A stretch of DNA of 64,000 nucleotides, from contig OW121856.1 of the NCBI GenBank assembly GCA_933228895.1, positions 22,275,805 to 22,339,804 on the forward strand, in the 5' to 3' direction. The position numbers and the translations under genes are program-made. Shown in pieces: positions 23,056 through 33,642 of this stretch. The DNA comes from Platycnemis pennipes (taxonomy: Eukaryota > Arthropoda > Insecta > Odonata > Platycnemididae). Each line of letters begins with the position of its first letter. Position 1 is the first letter of the stretch. The notes beneath the pieces were generated by a model that did not search any database, was not told where the DNA came from, and saw nothing but the letters and a program-made list of their open reading frames with translations.

Positions 23056-23100
23056 GTACCTGATGAGGACGTTAATCGTCGAAACCATGGTCGTAGTAGT
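23056..23100 (+). ncRNA. Hammerhead ribozyme-like motif of a Penelope-like element
   Basis: The core pieces are in order: CTGATGA (23060-23066), a GACG/CGTC stem II with TTAAT loop (23068-23080, one unpaired G at 23067), GAAA (23081-23084), a palindromic CCATGG stem III (23085-23090), the TC cleavage dinucleotide (23091-23092) and GTAG, which can pair three bases with GTAC at 23056-23059. Hammerheads with very short, palindromic stem III are known from Penelope-like elements, where two copies can act as a dimer. It sits about 270 bases after the RT relic on the same strand. The bulged G and short stem I suggest decay, so activity is doubtful. Confidence 0.75.
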
Positions 23101-23159
23101 GCGAGATAAATGAATGTGGAAATACAAAGGTTATTTTGTCATTCATTATGAATACAAGT

Positions 23160-23835
23160 AAATTACATAAAGTGACGCCAGAAACCATCAATTTTATCTA
23201 TTCTGTAAACCTCGAGTATTTTTGCCTTAGCTCCACTATAATCAATATCTGTATTATCTGTTCTGGGATTAATTAGCTCCATGCCTAAATTCTCCCCTAT
23301 TCCTTTACATCTTATACTTACCCTAAAGGGTTTTTGCCAACATCCCTTCTGGTTTAGCCGAAGTATTTTCCCTTGCTATGTCTCCAGAGACTTTTCCTTT
23401 AATCCCTTCAATATGTTAGTTAGAATTTTCCCTATTCTATCCAATACGTTAATTAAAATTTAATTGTGTTTCGAGAAGTGTCCAAGTCAGCCTGATCTCT
23501 CCTACCGTATGCTGTTCCATGGAAATCTTTCTTCTTATCATCATGAGCATATTACTTCCACTCTAGTCCTCCCCGTCCAAATGAACTTTAGCATTCTTTT
23601 TTAGCAATATATTTCATGGTAACAAAGTTGTCATGTCCCCAAACGTTTTAAATATTCCACTCAAGACACATCATACATAATTATAGAGTACTTCTTCCCA
23701 CCGACAACCGATTAAGTTATAAAAATGGAAAATAAATGATTATGTTCATAACAATTGTCTTGTATTTATTCGACGCCTTTGCCTCGGAATTTCACCATTA
23801 AAACTAAATTTACTTTCATCTTCTGAAAAAAAAAT
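23160..23835. other. Non-coding stretch
   Basis: C/T-rich around 23280-23580. No coding relic that I can support. Confidence 0.4.
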
Positions 23836-23837
23836 CC

Positions 23838-24170
23838 ATCTATATCTACGTTATACTGTGTGAGCCACTGTGGTGTGTGGAAGGGGATGAAGGTCACCAA
23901 ACATGCACCATTTACTTGCAACCAAGAGCTAACAAGTCATGTGGCTATGAAAACAAGATATCCCATGAAATGCTAGCCATGCAGCTAAGAGTGCAAATCA
24001 GAGTGGAACTGCAAACTATAAATATTTCATCCTCCTATGTGTGCGAACTTATGGTACGCAGAAAAAAAATATGATTAAAATTTTTCTGTATAGCAATTTA
24101 TCTCTAATCTTATTTATTTGGCCAAATCTGAACGAGCATCAAATGGTGCGTTTATATTCTAAACATTTTG
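23838..24170 (-). pseudogene. Jockey/CR1-group LINE 3' end, strongly diverged
   Basis: On the plus strand the block CATCTATATCTACG, then ACTGTGGTGTGTGGAAGGGG and ATGAAGGTCACCAAACATGC, matches the reversed 3' UTR of the LINE family. Further in, TAGCAATTTATCTCTAATCT and the following bases match the region that encodes EIDCRTDRFK in the copy at 26.7 kb. Diverged well beyond the other copies; no open frame remains. Confidence 0.75.
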
Positions 24171-24515
24171 GTATAACACACATACATTCGGTGGTTTGAG
24201 GTATTAAATTGTTTTTAATTTCATGCGGCCATTATTTGTTGGTATATTAAATTAATATTGAGAATGATACTGTAATTTTTGAGGATGGATTGGTCACAAT
24301 TGCCTCACGTAGAGTCACTGTCTGCTGGTAAATACAGTCTCAAGCATACTTGGATTTTAAATATGATGGCAAATACGATACTCACCATGCGATATGGGGC
24401 ATTCTATTTAGTCATCCTGCCATTTTCAAAATATAGTATTGCCGATAATCAATGCGAATTTCATGATAAAAATTAATTTCAGTACTGAGAGCCTTTCACT
24501 TGCTAGTGTAAGATA

Positions 24516-24890
24516 ATGTGTCTCATCTTTTCTGTCGATTTCATTTATACTCAACATCTTCCCTATGGTTTGCCTGTATTGAAGCCAAAGTATTTCCTAC
24601 CTTCGTTCAGAATATCCCTAACAGGTTTCCTTTTTATTTTTCGTTCTTACTTACCCAGCATACTACGCTCGGTAATGACCTCAACATTCTATTCTACCTT
24701 AGTGACTGTCCCTTCCACATATTCTGCCTTCAGCTAATTTTTAGGGGATTATTCTCCCCTTCCAGACCATATCCCAGAGTTTTTAAATCCTTCAATCTTT
24801 CCAACATCATTACTCCCGTAGTCCGCCTCTCACATCCCTACAGAGCCATGCCCCATATCGAGCCCCCCATATAGCCTTCTCCGTAAACTG
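24516..24890 (-). pseudogene. Possible RTE-like C-terminal relic
   Basis: The minus strand near 24790-24880 reads SIWGMAL, stop, GCERRTTGVMMLERLKDLKT, loosely like the SIWSVALYGCETWTL..RLEAFE block of RTE-type LINEs. The evidence is a single short similarity judged by eye, and the rest of the stretch is only C/T-rich. It could be chance. Confidence 0.25.
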
Positions 24891-24904
24891 TTCTTAATTA
24901 ATAT

Positions 24905-24945
24905 GTACCTGATGATTCTACTAAGGCGAAACTAGTTGTACCTCT
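24905..24945 (+). ncRNA. Hammerhead ribozyme-like motif, second copy
   Basis: Ordered core: GTAC (24905-24908), CTGATGA (24909-24915), a weak stem II TCT/AGG region (24917-24926), C at 24927 then GAAA (24928-24931), palindromic stem III CTAG (24932-24935), TT (24936-24937) and GTAC (24938-24941). The two GTAC strands pair perfectly to make stem I. All three helices and both conserved core strands are thus present in the arrangement known for minimal, dimer-forming hammerheads of Penelope-like elements. AGAATAAAG follows at 24948. No RT relic is recognised on this strand upstream, so this is probably an orphan element tail. Confidence 0.7.
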
Positions 24946-24979
24946 GTAGAATAAAGATTGCGGATGTTACAAAGTTTTT

Positions 24980-25290
24980 TCTTGACAGTGATAATGCTGT
25001 CCTTCCACAAAGTCACACCCGAGTCCATCAACTTGATCTCTTCTAAAGTTTCCATTCATAATGTTTTGATAAAGGCCTGCTGTTTTGATGAAGGCCTGCT
25101 AAGATAAAGCCATCTCTTAGTGCAATCATGAAAACTCCCATCTTCGTCCGTAATACTACACAAACACCAAAAATATTATTGCAGTTTTAACCAATACTGT
25201 ATCAAGGGGTTTTGTTATTCTTATGTTCCTCTGAAAAACTTTTAGTTCTGTTTTTACTGTGATTAATTTTATGGTAGTAAAATATTGCAT
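24980..25290. other. Spacer
   Basis: Short direct repeat of GATRAAGGCCTGCT (about 25070-25100, two copies). Otherwise nothing recognised. Confidence 0.45.
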
Positions 25291-25295
25291 ATATC

Positions 25296-25875
25296 TTGCT
25301 AAGGAATGGGCGGAGAGAGAGTCGGGGCGGCCAGCCTTCCATCTCTCTCTTTCTTTATCCTCCGATCTCTCGCCTGGCATCACTCAATTCAACACAGGCC
25401 GCTGCTATCTCATTCCCCGTCGCTTTTTCATTATGCCTTTCCCCCGCCCCCTCCGCCTCCATTTCCCTCTTTTCATCTCCCATGCGGAGAGCACAGAGCG
25501 TTCCCTCTTCTTCTTCCCCTATCTGCAACCCCAACCTCCCGCCAAGTATCGGCGAGAGTACTTTTCCCTTTTATCCGTCAGATGAGGGAGGGTTTTTCAC
25601 GTTATTTTTTTTTCGCCGTTATTATTTCGGCGTGATGTTCGTGGGACTGCGTCAGAGGCGTTCATGCTTGGGATGTGTTGTGCTTCACCTTCCCGCTCCC
25701 TCCGATGCTGAAGGCTTTGGGTTCTCACTCCTTCTTTTTTTATCCGCTGCCTTCGGGGGAAGAGACGGATTTGCCTCTGCGTCTCACGTCTTTCATTCTC
25801 CGCAGTGGCGACGAGAGGGGTGATAAATCTCCACCCTCTCCGTCGCCGCTTCTTCAGCGTACCACTCACCACGTG
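25296..25875. other. GC-rich, CpG-containing block
   Basis: The largest GC-elevated block of the window; C/T-rich on the plus strand up to about 25560, then mixed. Open frames of 90-175 codons occur on both strands, consist mainly of Ser/Pro/Leu/Arg, and show no domain. Composition explains them. A promoter-like or enhancer block remains possible, but no TSS or exon evidence is visible. Confidence 0.4.
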
Positions 25876-25879
25876 TGAT

Positions 25880-26425
25880 TACGAACGCAAGGAATTCTTA
25901 ATTGGCCTTTAATATTAATTATATTCAGAGGCCATTACAGTGATTGGCATGTACTTATAAAATATCCAAATACCAGTTGAATTTTACGTTTACTTTTGCA
26001 CTGAAATTTTATAGTAGCGACCCTCTTAAAATGCGTGTAAGGATTTAAAATATTGCCGATAATGTCAGAAAAACTTTGCTCAATATATAACTTTTCACTG
26101 CGCTTCATTGCTGATGAAACCTTTGAAAGCACACGAGTATGTGCGTACGCTGAAATAAATAGGTAGTTATTTTCCCAACATATGTCAGATGAGTGGGTTG
26201 TCAGAAATAGCCGTATTGACGAATACAATATTTTAGGTACATAACGGGAGTCAAGCTGCTGTCATGATTATATTCCGTGGTTAAAATTTCAGCAATATTT
26301 TATCAGTATACTTGCCCCAATTAGCATGCCTGTCGTCAAAATTTGTGAAAATGTGAAGAATCATTCTTTCAATGGGACCGGAAGTACCAAGGGAGAAATA
26401 CCTACGAAAGAAAAAATTAACCGGA
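25880..26425. other. AT-rich stretch, nothing recognised
   Basis: No coding relic or repeat noted. Confidence 0.4.
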
Positions 26426-26429
26426 CATC

Positions 26430-27145
26430 TTACATCTACATCCACACGATACCCTGCAAGCCACCACGAGAGTGTGTGGCAGGGGGTGAAGATCACCAAG
26501 CATGCACTACCGACATGCAAACAAGCAACTATAGGGTCTCATGCTACTAGATTGTTCGTATCTATAGTATGGGATAGTAAGGGATTAATACATGCATCAT
26601 GCACTACAGAACACTAAAATATTTCCTCTACCTATCACTTTGCGCTGCTGCCTATTCTGTTCTCTTATATTACGGAGGAAAAATGCCATTTTGAATCTAT
26701 CAGTACGACAATCTATCTCTCTATCTTATTTATCTGGTGGAATCAAGCATTATACGCTGGTGTTTTTAGTATGTGTTTAACATCTTCAGTAAAGCTATCC
26801 GATTGAAATTTCTCTATTAGATATAATCTGTACACTAACCTACGCTCTGATAATTATTCCCACCCTAAATCTTGTATTAATTCTCAAACACTACTCAACC
26901 TGTCGTAACAATTTCTAACGAACCTAGCTGCTCTACGCTGCACACTGTCTAGTTGTCTGATCAAACCTAATTCATTCGGATCTCATACACTGGCTGCATA
27001 CTCAAGGTGAGGCCGAACTAGTGAAAAGTAACATCACTCTTTTGTGTTCTCATCACATTTCCCAAGTACTGTTTTTATAAATGTACTTTATTTTCGCTCA
27101 GCCGCATATTTCCTGGATGTTTCTTCCCCAGGATAAAGCATCCCC
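26430..27145 (-). pseudogene. Jockey/CR1-group LINE, 5'-truncated, subfamily 2
   Basis: The 3' UTR (CATCTACATCCACACGATAC, CACGAGAGTGTGTGGCAGGG on the plus strand) and the tail match the copy at 19020. The minus strand reads EKFQSDSFTEDVKHILKTPA, then YNA and a stop, with IDCRTDR lost through a frameshift. The upstream limit near 27140 holds the sequence that encodes WGRHIREI in the 19-kb copy (CATATTTCCTGGATGTTTCT). Several stops and frameshifts make it non-functional. Confidence 0.85.
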
Positions 27146-27149
27146 ACTT

Positions 27150-29215
27150 CCCCTCTTAGCATCTTGTTTATGCGTTGGGCGCACATCTTCATGAAAAGTC
27201 ATCTTTTTTCTGCAACCATCCGATCCAAAGGAACTATTTATATGCATTAGTGTATAGATGTTCCCAATAGGCTATTATAAATCTAATATCTCTCATAGTA
27301 GGTGATATTCAAGTTTTTGGTGGTGATATAAGAATATCAATTCTTCGTTTGCATTGCAGAAGATACAAAGAAAAATCATATTAGGGTCAAAAATGGAACA
27401 TTTTAATGATATTTATTTCGTTTCCTGACTAGTAAGGGCTATCTACTCAAGGGAGCCAGCTTCAAATTCCAAATTTCGGAGTGAATGTTCATCTCTCTAC
27501 TGATCCTAATTTGTGTTCTTTGAAGAGTGTAAATACTTCGCTAAGTGGTTACGTCCGTTCAATGTGGTGTTAAACAATGATTCATCTGACGGAATTTGTT
27601 TACAGCAGGCTTAAGTAGTCAGCGGGTTTCTCTCAACCCTTTTTTCTGCTTTCAGGGACAGCCTTCTATAAATTAATATGACATCTTTTCAACAAATATG
27701 TTTTTATTATTTGGAACTAAGAAATAAGCTGAAAGTAGTATAAATTTACATATTAGTTTATTATGCTTGAAATTTTAGTACATTAAAAACGCTATTAGTT
27801 TTGCATTCAATATTACACCAGCAACAATCAATTATTTGCCAGAAATCTGGAAATAAAATGATTTCACTGTAATATATACCTACACTACATTACATGATTA
27901 TCGCCTTTAATGGCACCTTTAATTTTTACTTGTATATTTTTATTATATCTACCCATTTCCAGATGTTCTGAATGAAACTAATTAATATTTATTTCTTTAT
28001 TCTGGAACGCAGTCGAATGGCTTGATTGATAATGTGGCCCTGAAAAATAAAAGAGAGAAAGTTATTAATCAGCTTCGCATTCTGTTTTGACATAAGGGAT
28101 CTCCACTGTCACTGAAATGAAAGCTTTCTCTTCATAAATCCTGGCCAGGCACATCTCCATATTTTAAATGTAATTCAAATTTTAATAATTTTTTATTATA
28201 ATTCTCTCATTTTCCTCTACTAGCGCTCTTTGGCAAATAATTTATATTAGCGATTTCAAGTATGCCCCCATTTGAATGTTGCAAAGTTGTGTTCACTCTT
28301 TTCTTTCCCAAATTTCTCACAGAAAAATCGTTTCCTGGGAAATTTTTCCTGAGAAATTCCGTGGACCGCGTGTCCACAAAACTTTAGTATAACCGAATTA
28401 AAATATTACAGTGGTAATTAATCGATCCTTGGGATAGTGTAAGGGATCTATCATCGTAAAAAAACGGCTGGCTACGTTGAATACCATTTTCGTGTGATGG
28501 ACCACAATCGCCAATGAGATGCAGCTAATCTCGGACAATTATTATTACTTTTGAATTTCATCAACCTTGATTAGCGCGGTAGTTTCTCCTTGGAATGGTA
28601 AGACAAAGTCCATGGTTTCATTTCTGATGCATGGAATTGCTTATCTATATCCGGCCATTTTCAGCAAACATTGGAGTGTGCATAGTTAAAAAAATTTTCT
28701 AAGTGGCCCGAATGGTAAATCTATCATCTATCTATTACCTACTATTGTAAATTATAGCACACTTCACGTTTACTTAAATAATACATATGACCTTGTCCAG
28801 AAACAATCAGTGAACGAAACATGGTTTACTAGATCGTGAGTAAATATTCAAAAAAGAGCCGAACATTCCAGCATAAAGAGTCCTGCTCCATTTAATGACA
28901 TAATGGAAACACTTGTAAAATTAAATTATTCAATTTATTATTTAAAAATGGAAAATATTAGATTATTTCTATTTGAGAGTAAAACAAATACCATATATTT
29001 GAAGCACATATAACGGGAATGAAGATGATGAAATTTAAACTAATCTAGTAATCTAGTCATTCGGATTAAATACCGTAGGTAACTGTTGAAAAATGGAAGA
29101 GGGAGCCATTATCGGTAGAACCTAGACGATGATTATATGACATATATTTTTTGCTCAAATTTCGATATTCAGGCTTCAAATAATTTGTTTGCTCATTAAA
29201 TGACAGTATTGCACC
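27150..29215. other. Long AT-rich gene-free stretch
   Basis: About 2 kb with no recognised coding or repeat structure. Confidence 0.5.
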
Positions 29216-29236
29216 TTTGTGCATGATACAAATGGA

Positions 29237-29672
29237 TCATTGTCAGATCGCAGGTTGAAATTTAGACTTATTCTCCTGAATAAATTCCAAGACCATATTT
29301 TCAGTGATGATGTTAAAAATATTTTGCGGACCCCAACTTACTATGGTAGACTGGACCATAATCACAAAATTAGAGAAATTGATTACCGAACAGATAGATT
29401 CAAAATGTCCTTTTTTCTCGTACTATTAGGGATATGAATAACAGTTAATGTATCCAGTACGAGTGTAGCAATGGATAACATTGGTAGCTACATGTTGGTA
29501 TAAGGACTTAAAGCTAACCCAACTAACAGCATGTTTTTGCATGTATGATTTGCTATTTTAGATTTTAATTACAAATTTTATCCATGATATGTAGTGCATG
29601 TTTCGTGAGAGTTCACCCCCTGCCACACACCTTTATGGTGGCTTGCAGGGTATTATGTAGATGTAGACACAG
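29237..29672 (+). pseudogene. Jockey/CR1-group LINE, 5'-truncated
   Basis: The plus strand reads SLSDRRLKFRLILLNKFQDH, IFSDDVKNILRTPTYYGRLD, HNHKIREIDYRTDRFKMSFF, then the frame shifts before PRTIRD. The 3' UTR (TTCACCCCCTGCCACACACC, TGGCTTGCAGGGTATTATGT) ends in TAGATGTAGA at about 29670. It is closely related to the copies at 14935 and 20115. C to Y in the IDCRTDR motif and the late frameshift mark decay. Target duplication not found. Confidence 0.9.
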
Positions 29673-29674
29673 CA

Positions 29675-30225
29675 ATTTCTAAAAAAAAAATCATTGAGTG
29701 TAAATGATGAAAATTCACTTTGTACGGTGGACTGAATTCACTGGAATAATTTAATAGTTACAATCCGATTTTCGTTATATATTAATATCACCAGGTTGAT
29801 GATGTTATTTTGCAGTGAAACATGGGTCGTAGCGGATAAATTTGTCTAGTGGACCGTAGAAAGTAAATTTTTTATCATTTCTTACATGGAGAGGTTCCAC
29901 ATAGTTAAGCCTGAAACAATAATTAAACAATTAAGTGAATTATTATGGAGTTGTCATCCGGGTTACATTTTCCATCTCTACCGACGCGACGGTTTGTTGA
30001 CCGACCCGACGTTTCGCTCACCTTACCCGGATGAATACCCGGGAAGAATGCAATCAATTAATAAACCGGGAAATTACAAGTAATTTCTTTAAAAACAAAA
30101 ATAATTTCCAAACGGTTGGTCGTTGTTAATTCAACTACTAAACATGTATCGATTCCGTTAAATTTTAGTTATCGATAGGCTTAATGCTTTCGAACGTTTC
30201 GATGCCTTGATTTTAGCATTGGCAG
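29675..30225. other. Non-coding stretch
   Basis: Nothing recognised. A GC-richer patch near 29970-30050 has CGACGCGACGG and ACCCGACGTTTCG runs. Confidence 0.4.
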
Positions 30226-30229
30226 TAGA

Positions 30230-30760
30230 TGTGATACACCTATGCATCTTTTGGAATGGCAGAGGTGTAGACAGGAACGCATTAACGGCTGCGTTTCCTC
30301 GGTAATAATTCAAGTGGCGGACATTGGGTGTGAAGGGAAGGAGAGTGGTCACAAAAGCGAGAGCAATGGGACGCCATTGCTCTCGCCCAACGGGGATTGT
30401 GAGAGCGCCAGCCTTCCTCTGCAGGAGGAAATGATTTCGATTCTGGAAGGATGCCCTCCTTATCTGCGAATACCTCTCATTATTCTCTCTCTTTCTGGGT
30501 CCGTTCCAATCCAAGTGGGTCGAGGGAAAAAATTATGAGTGAGTCTTTTCACACACCCTCGTACGCACGGTCTTGATGCATATCCTGCCGAGATCGCACT
30601 TCGAGAGGGTGTCTTTACTAAGGCGTGGAGAGATTGAGGGAAGGATTATCCTGCTTAACCTAACCATCCTCCTCCTTTCAACCATTTGGAACATAGTGGC
30701 CGAGGCAAGAAAAAATTCTTTCCAATCAATTTCTTTCTCTTTGGAAGAGACCAATTTTTA
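30230..30760. other. GC-elevated block with open frames on both strands
   Basis: Plus-strand (30242-30538) and minus-strand (30158-30514) frames of about 100 codons overlap here. Neither has a recognised domain. The perfect hairpin at 30357-30386 lies inside. Unidentified exon or regulatory block are both possible, and I cannot decide. Confidence 0.3.
30357..30386. repeat. Perfect 13-bp hairpin with GACG loop
   Basis: GCGAGAGCAATGG (30357-30369) and CCATTGCTCTCGC (30374-30386) are exact reverse complements with a four-base loop. No run of T follows, so it is not a simple terminator. Confidence 0.9.
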
Positions 30761-30769
30761 AATCGTCAA

Positions 30770-31525
30770 TCATAAAAAGCTTGCTTTGAATGGTAAACGA
30801 ACATTTTGGATACGTACATTTTGGATGGCCGCAGAAGTAAATAAATTTCAAATCGAGTTAATCTAATGAGGTGGATGGTTGAGGTTAAGTATTTGGGGAT
30901 TCCAAGAAAACCGTAAAGAAAACTTAAGCGGAAAGACAGGTTGAAATGTGATGCAATTTTTCATGATTCGCTACTCTGTAGCATCTTCACTTCTACTAGT
31001 ACCTACATATGCTACAGTGTGGCAAAACATGCTGCATTTAAACATATTTGGAGCTGCTAAAAGCTAAGGTTTTCGTTCCGATTACCTTTTTTCAAGTTGA
31101 GTTGAGTTTCGCAGTATCTCGCTGTTAGAGGAGGCAATCGATAGCTAAGTTTACTTGCATCGTCAAGGATTAGCTTACGTTCGACAAGTGGAAGGAGTTC
31201 AAGGAAGGGTGGAAAGAAACCCACAGGTGTCACAAACTTACTCTTAACAGATGAATAGCTAAGATTAGTGCTCTCTACACCAATTCATCTACCTAGCCAC
31301 CTGAAGGCAACATGATGATACATAGATAGTTAGACAGATGATACATAGTCCAATATTATGCACAAAAGCAACCTCATGCAAATCAAAGTTACAATTTATA
31401 AATTCTATTGAAAAATTCGTGCAAGTAAAGAAAAAATATTAAAATTAGGATATAAATGAAGAACTTCACCTATTGATTCTTCATTTAGCCCTTCAACATT
31501 TGTCCTGTAGCCATAAATACTTTTG
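30770..31525. other. Non-coding stretch
   Basis: Nothing recognised. Confidence 0.4.
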
Positions 31526-31529
31526 GTAA

Positions 31530-31690
31530 ATTAACTCTCTATTTCAACCTACAATCTGATAGTGATTATTAGCCTGACTTTTTTATAATTTGGTCCAACT
31601 GCTGAGTCTGTTTAAGCTTAAACTCTGCTAACCTATTTAACGGTTCGTGACTGCCTGATGTGTTTTCCTCACGATGGTATTTCCCTATTC
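31530..31690 (-). pseudogene. Faint Jockey/CR1-group LINE relic
   Basis: The minus strand near 31540-31590 reads SLSDCRLK, stop, RVNL, matching SLSDRRLKFRLNL of the better copies. ATGTGTTTTCCTCACGATGG (31657-31676) resembles the plus-strand sequence at the upstream end of the 19-kb copy. The two matches are in the right order but closer together than in that copy, so an internal deletion is likely. Weak. Confidence 0.4.
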
Positions 31691-32089
31691 TTAGAATCTA
31701 ACTGTTATCAATTTGAATATATGATGCAGTAAAATGACACAAGTGAACTCTCCAAGTTTACATTACAAATTATTTGGCCCATATTTATCCTCATCAACAA
31801 TTATCACACAGTCCTCGCATGAAAAACAGGATCCATATAAGCGCATCCCTCTTTTATTCATTAGAATAATCACTCAAAATGCAACCAACACACCACTTAA
31901 TTCTTCCTATGCCAAGCGTTGAACCAGTTTCTAGGGTTAAAAATACAGTACTCAATCCATCAGGTGAGCCAAGTCCACATTTTTTTGTGCATCTAACATT
32001 TCTAATGGACACCAATTATCAGAGGCGCGAGTAAATCATTTATTAATCCCACTGAACTGAGTTGTTAAATACTATTTCTTGTGTGAAAA

Positions 32090-32240
32090 AAAACTCCTCG
32101 CAGTGCGAGGTAGCCCAGGGAAAGAAACTGGCCCCCCTACCCTGAATGTGTGAAATTCACACGCCTGTGGCTTAGTCCGGGGTGAGCACTATCCTCACCT
32201 ATCCAAACCAACCTTCAGGTTGAATTACTGAGTGAGTGAA
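32090..32240 (+). repeat. SINE body, 5'-truncated copy of the 44.65-kb family
   Basis: GAGGTAGCCCAGGGAAAGAA, then ACCCTGAATGTGTGAAATTC, TGTGGCTTAGTCCGGGGTGA and CCAACCTTCAGGTTG follow the same order as in the SINE at 44650-44935. The tRNA-like head is missing. The shared part is about 130 bases. Confidence 0.85.
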
Positions 32241-32244
32241 ATGT

Positions 32245-33225
32245 GAAAAAAACTTTTCGACGTAATATTTTGGTGATATTTTTATAGAAATATCTTCTGT
32301 TATATATCCATCTTTTAGCAATTTTGTTGCTCTGCGATGTAGATCAAATACTCGTATTATGCAAATTACTTTCTGATTTTATGGAGAGCAATTCAACATC
32401 AAACTCTGAATCTTCAAAATTCTCAAGAAATTGCACGTTAAACTTTTCTCTCTTGTGAATGAGCAATGTGGTAACTCGGAAGATGCAGCTACAAGGAATC
32501 GAATTTTTTTTTCATTTTGTTAAATATTTTCTTAACTATTTTATTATCAATGTGATTTTAGATTCAGTTTATAGAAACTGTGATCTATATAGATGGGTCT
32601 TTTATGGACATATGGCTCTTTTTATCTAATATTTTAATCATATCTGTGCATTAATTTAAATATTTTATATTACGGTTAAATTTTCTATTGATGAAGGAAT
32701 TGTGAATTTTAGGTGGTAATTCATCAAGACTTATCCTTTAAAAAGCTCATTCAAATCGAATAGTAGTCCCACGCCTCGGCAAAGTACGAGGCCAGCCTTT
32801 CTTTTAGTTGTGTTCATATATATTCATAAAATCTCTACTAAATTATCCTGTCATTAGATACTTCTGATGAATAAATGACGTTATCGGCACTAATTTTTCC
32901 TTTCTACTTTTTACTTCGTACTCTATACCTCACCCCCCTTTAAACACACTTTCAAAGTGTCACCAGCTATAACTTCTCTCCTCCTGTACTTTGAATTTAT
33001 TATGGTCCACATTTTGCATCGGAATCTACTAACGTTTCCTTTTCTTATCGTTTATCATATTTCCGTACATGTCTAATCTTTTGTTTAATGATTCTTTCCC
33101 CATTTCTGTGGTGTCCAAATTATACTTATCCATCGAGACATAAGTGCAGAAATAGAATGTGAGTCCCCCAAAACACATCTTCATTCAATATATTCTTGGT
33201 GTCAAGAATGAGGATTTAAAATTCA
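32245..33225. other. AT-rich stretch, nothing recognised
   Basis: C/T-rich near 32900-33100, otherwise AT-rich. No supported relic. Confidence 0.4.
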
Positions 33226-33226
33226 T

Positions 33227-33295
33227 TTAACCCTTAACAAGTGACGTGCAATTTTTGTTACATAACCAGTGACGTGTGGTCTGGGAGACCGCAAT
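33227..33295 (-). mobile_element. piggyBac 3' terminus with TTAA
   Basis: TTAA (33227-33230) is followed by CCCTTAACAAGTGACGTGC. TTAA is the obligatory piggyBac target, and ends starting CCC(T/...)AA are typical. AACMAGTGACGTG occurs twice (about 33236 and 33264). The internal palindrome GGTCTGGGAGACC (33279-33291) resembles sub-terminal inverted repeats of piggyBac-like elements. The terminus lies about 410 bases downstream of the transposase stop, a normal distance. The partner terminus was not found. Confidence 0.75.
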
Positions 33296-33642
33296 AAATC
33301 AAATATTCATAAAGTGTTGCAACACCATTTTTAATGCTTAGCTTAGTATTTCTTTACTTGCTTAACTATTCTAAAAGTTATATTTAATTTTATGCATTAC
33401 CAATAGGAACCAATTTTTCGGTAATAATAGTTATTTGAAACAGGATCAAAAAACTGATGTCAAAAACACTTGAGTTATTATTATCGTTTTTAAGTATCAA
33501 TATTTCGTCAGATTTAAAAATAAGGCCTAAAATTTTTAAGTAAGAAGGCTAAATAATAAGAAACAATTGAATTTATCGCGTTTACTCCTTTTCTTAATGC
33601 ATTCGGTTGGCGATTAAAAGTACATTTTTTTCAAAATAGCTC

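Noticed and set aside
25296..25823. 175-codon plus-strand open frame, the longest in the window
   Set aside because: Three plus-strand frames and a minus frame are open together; the translation is Ser/Phe/Leu/Pro-rich without a domain. Composition suffices.
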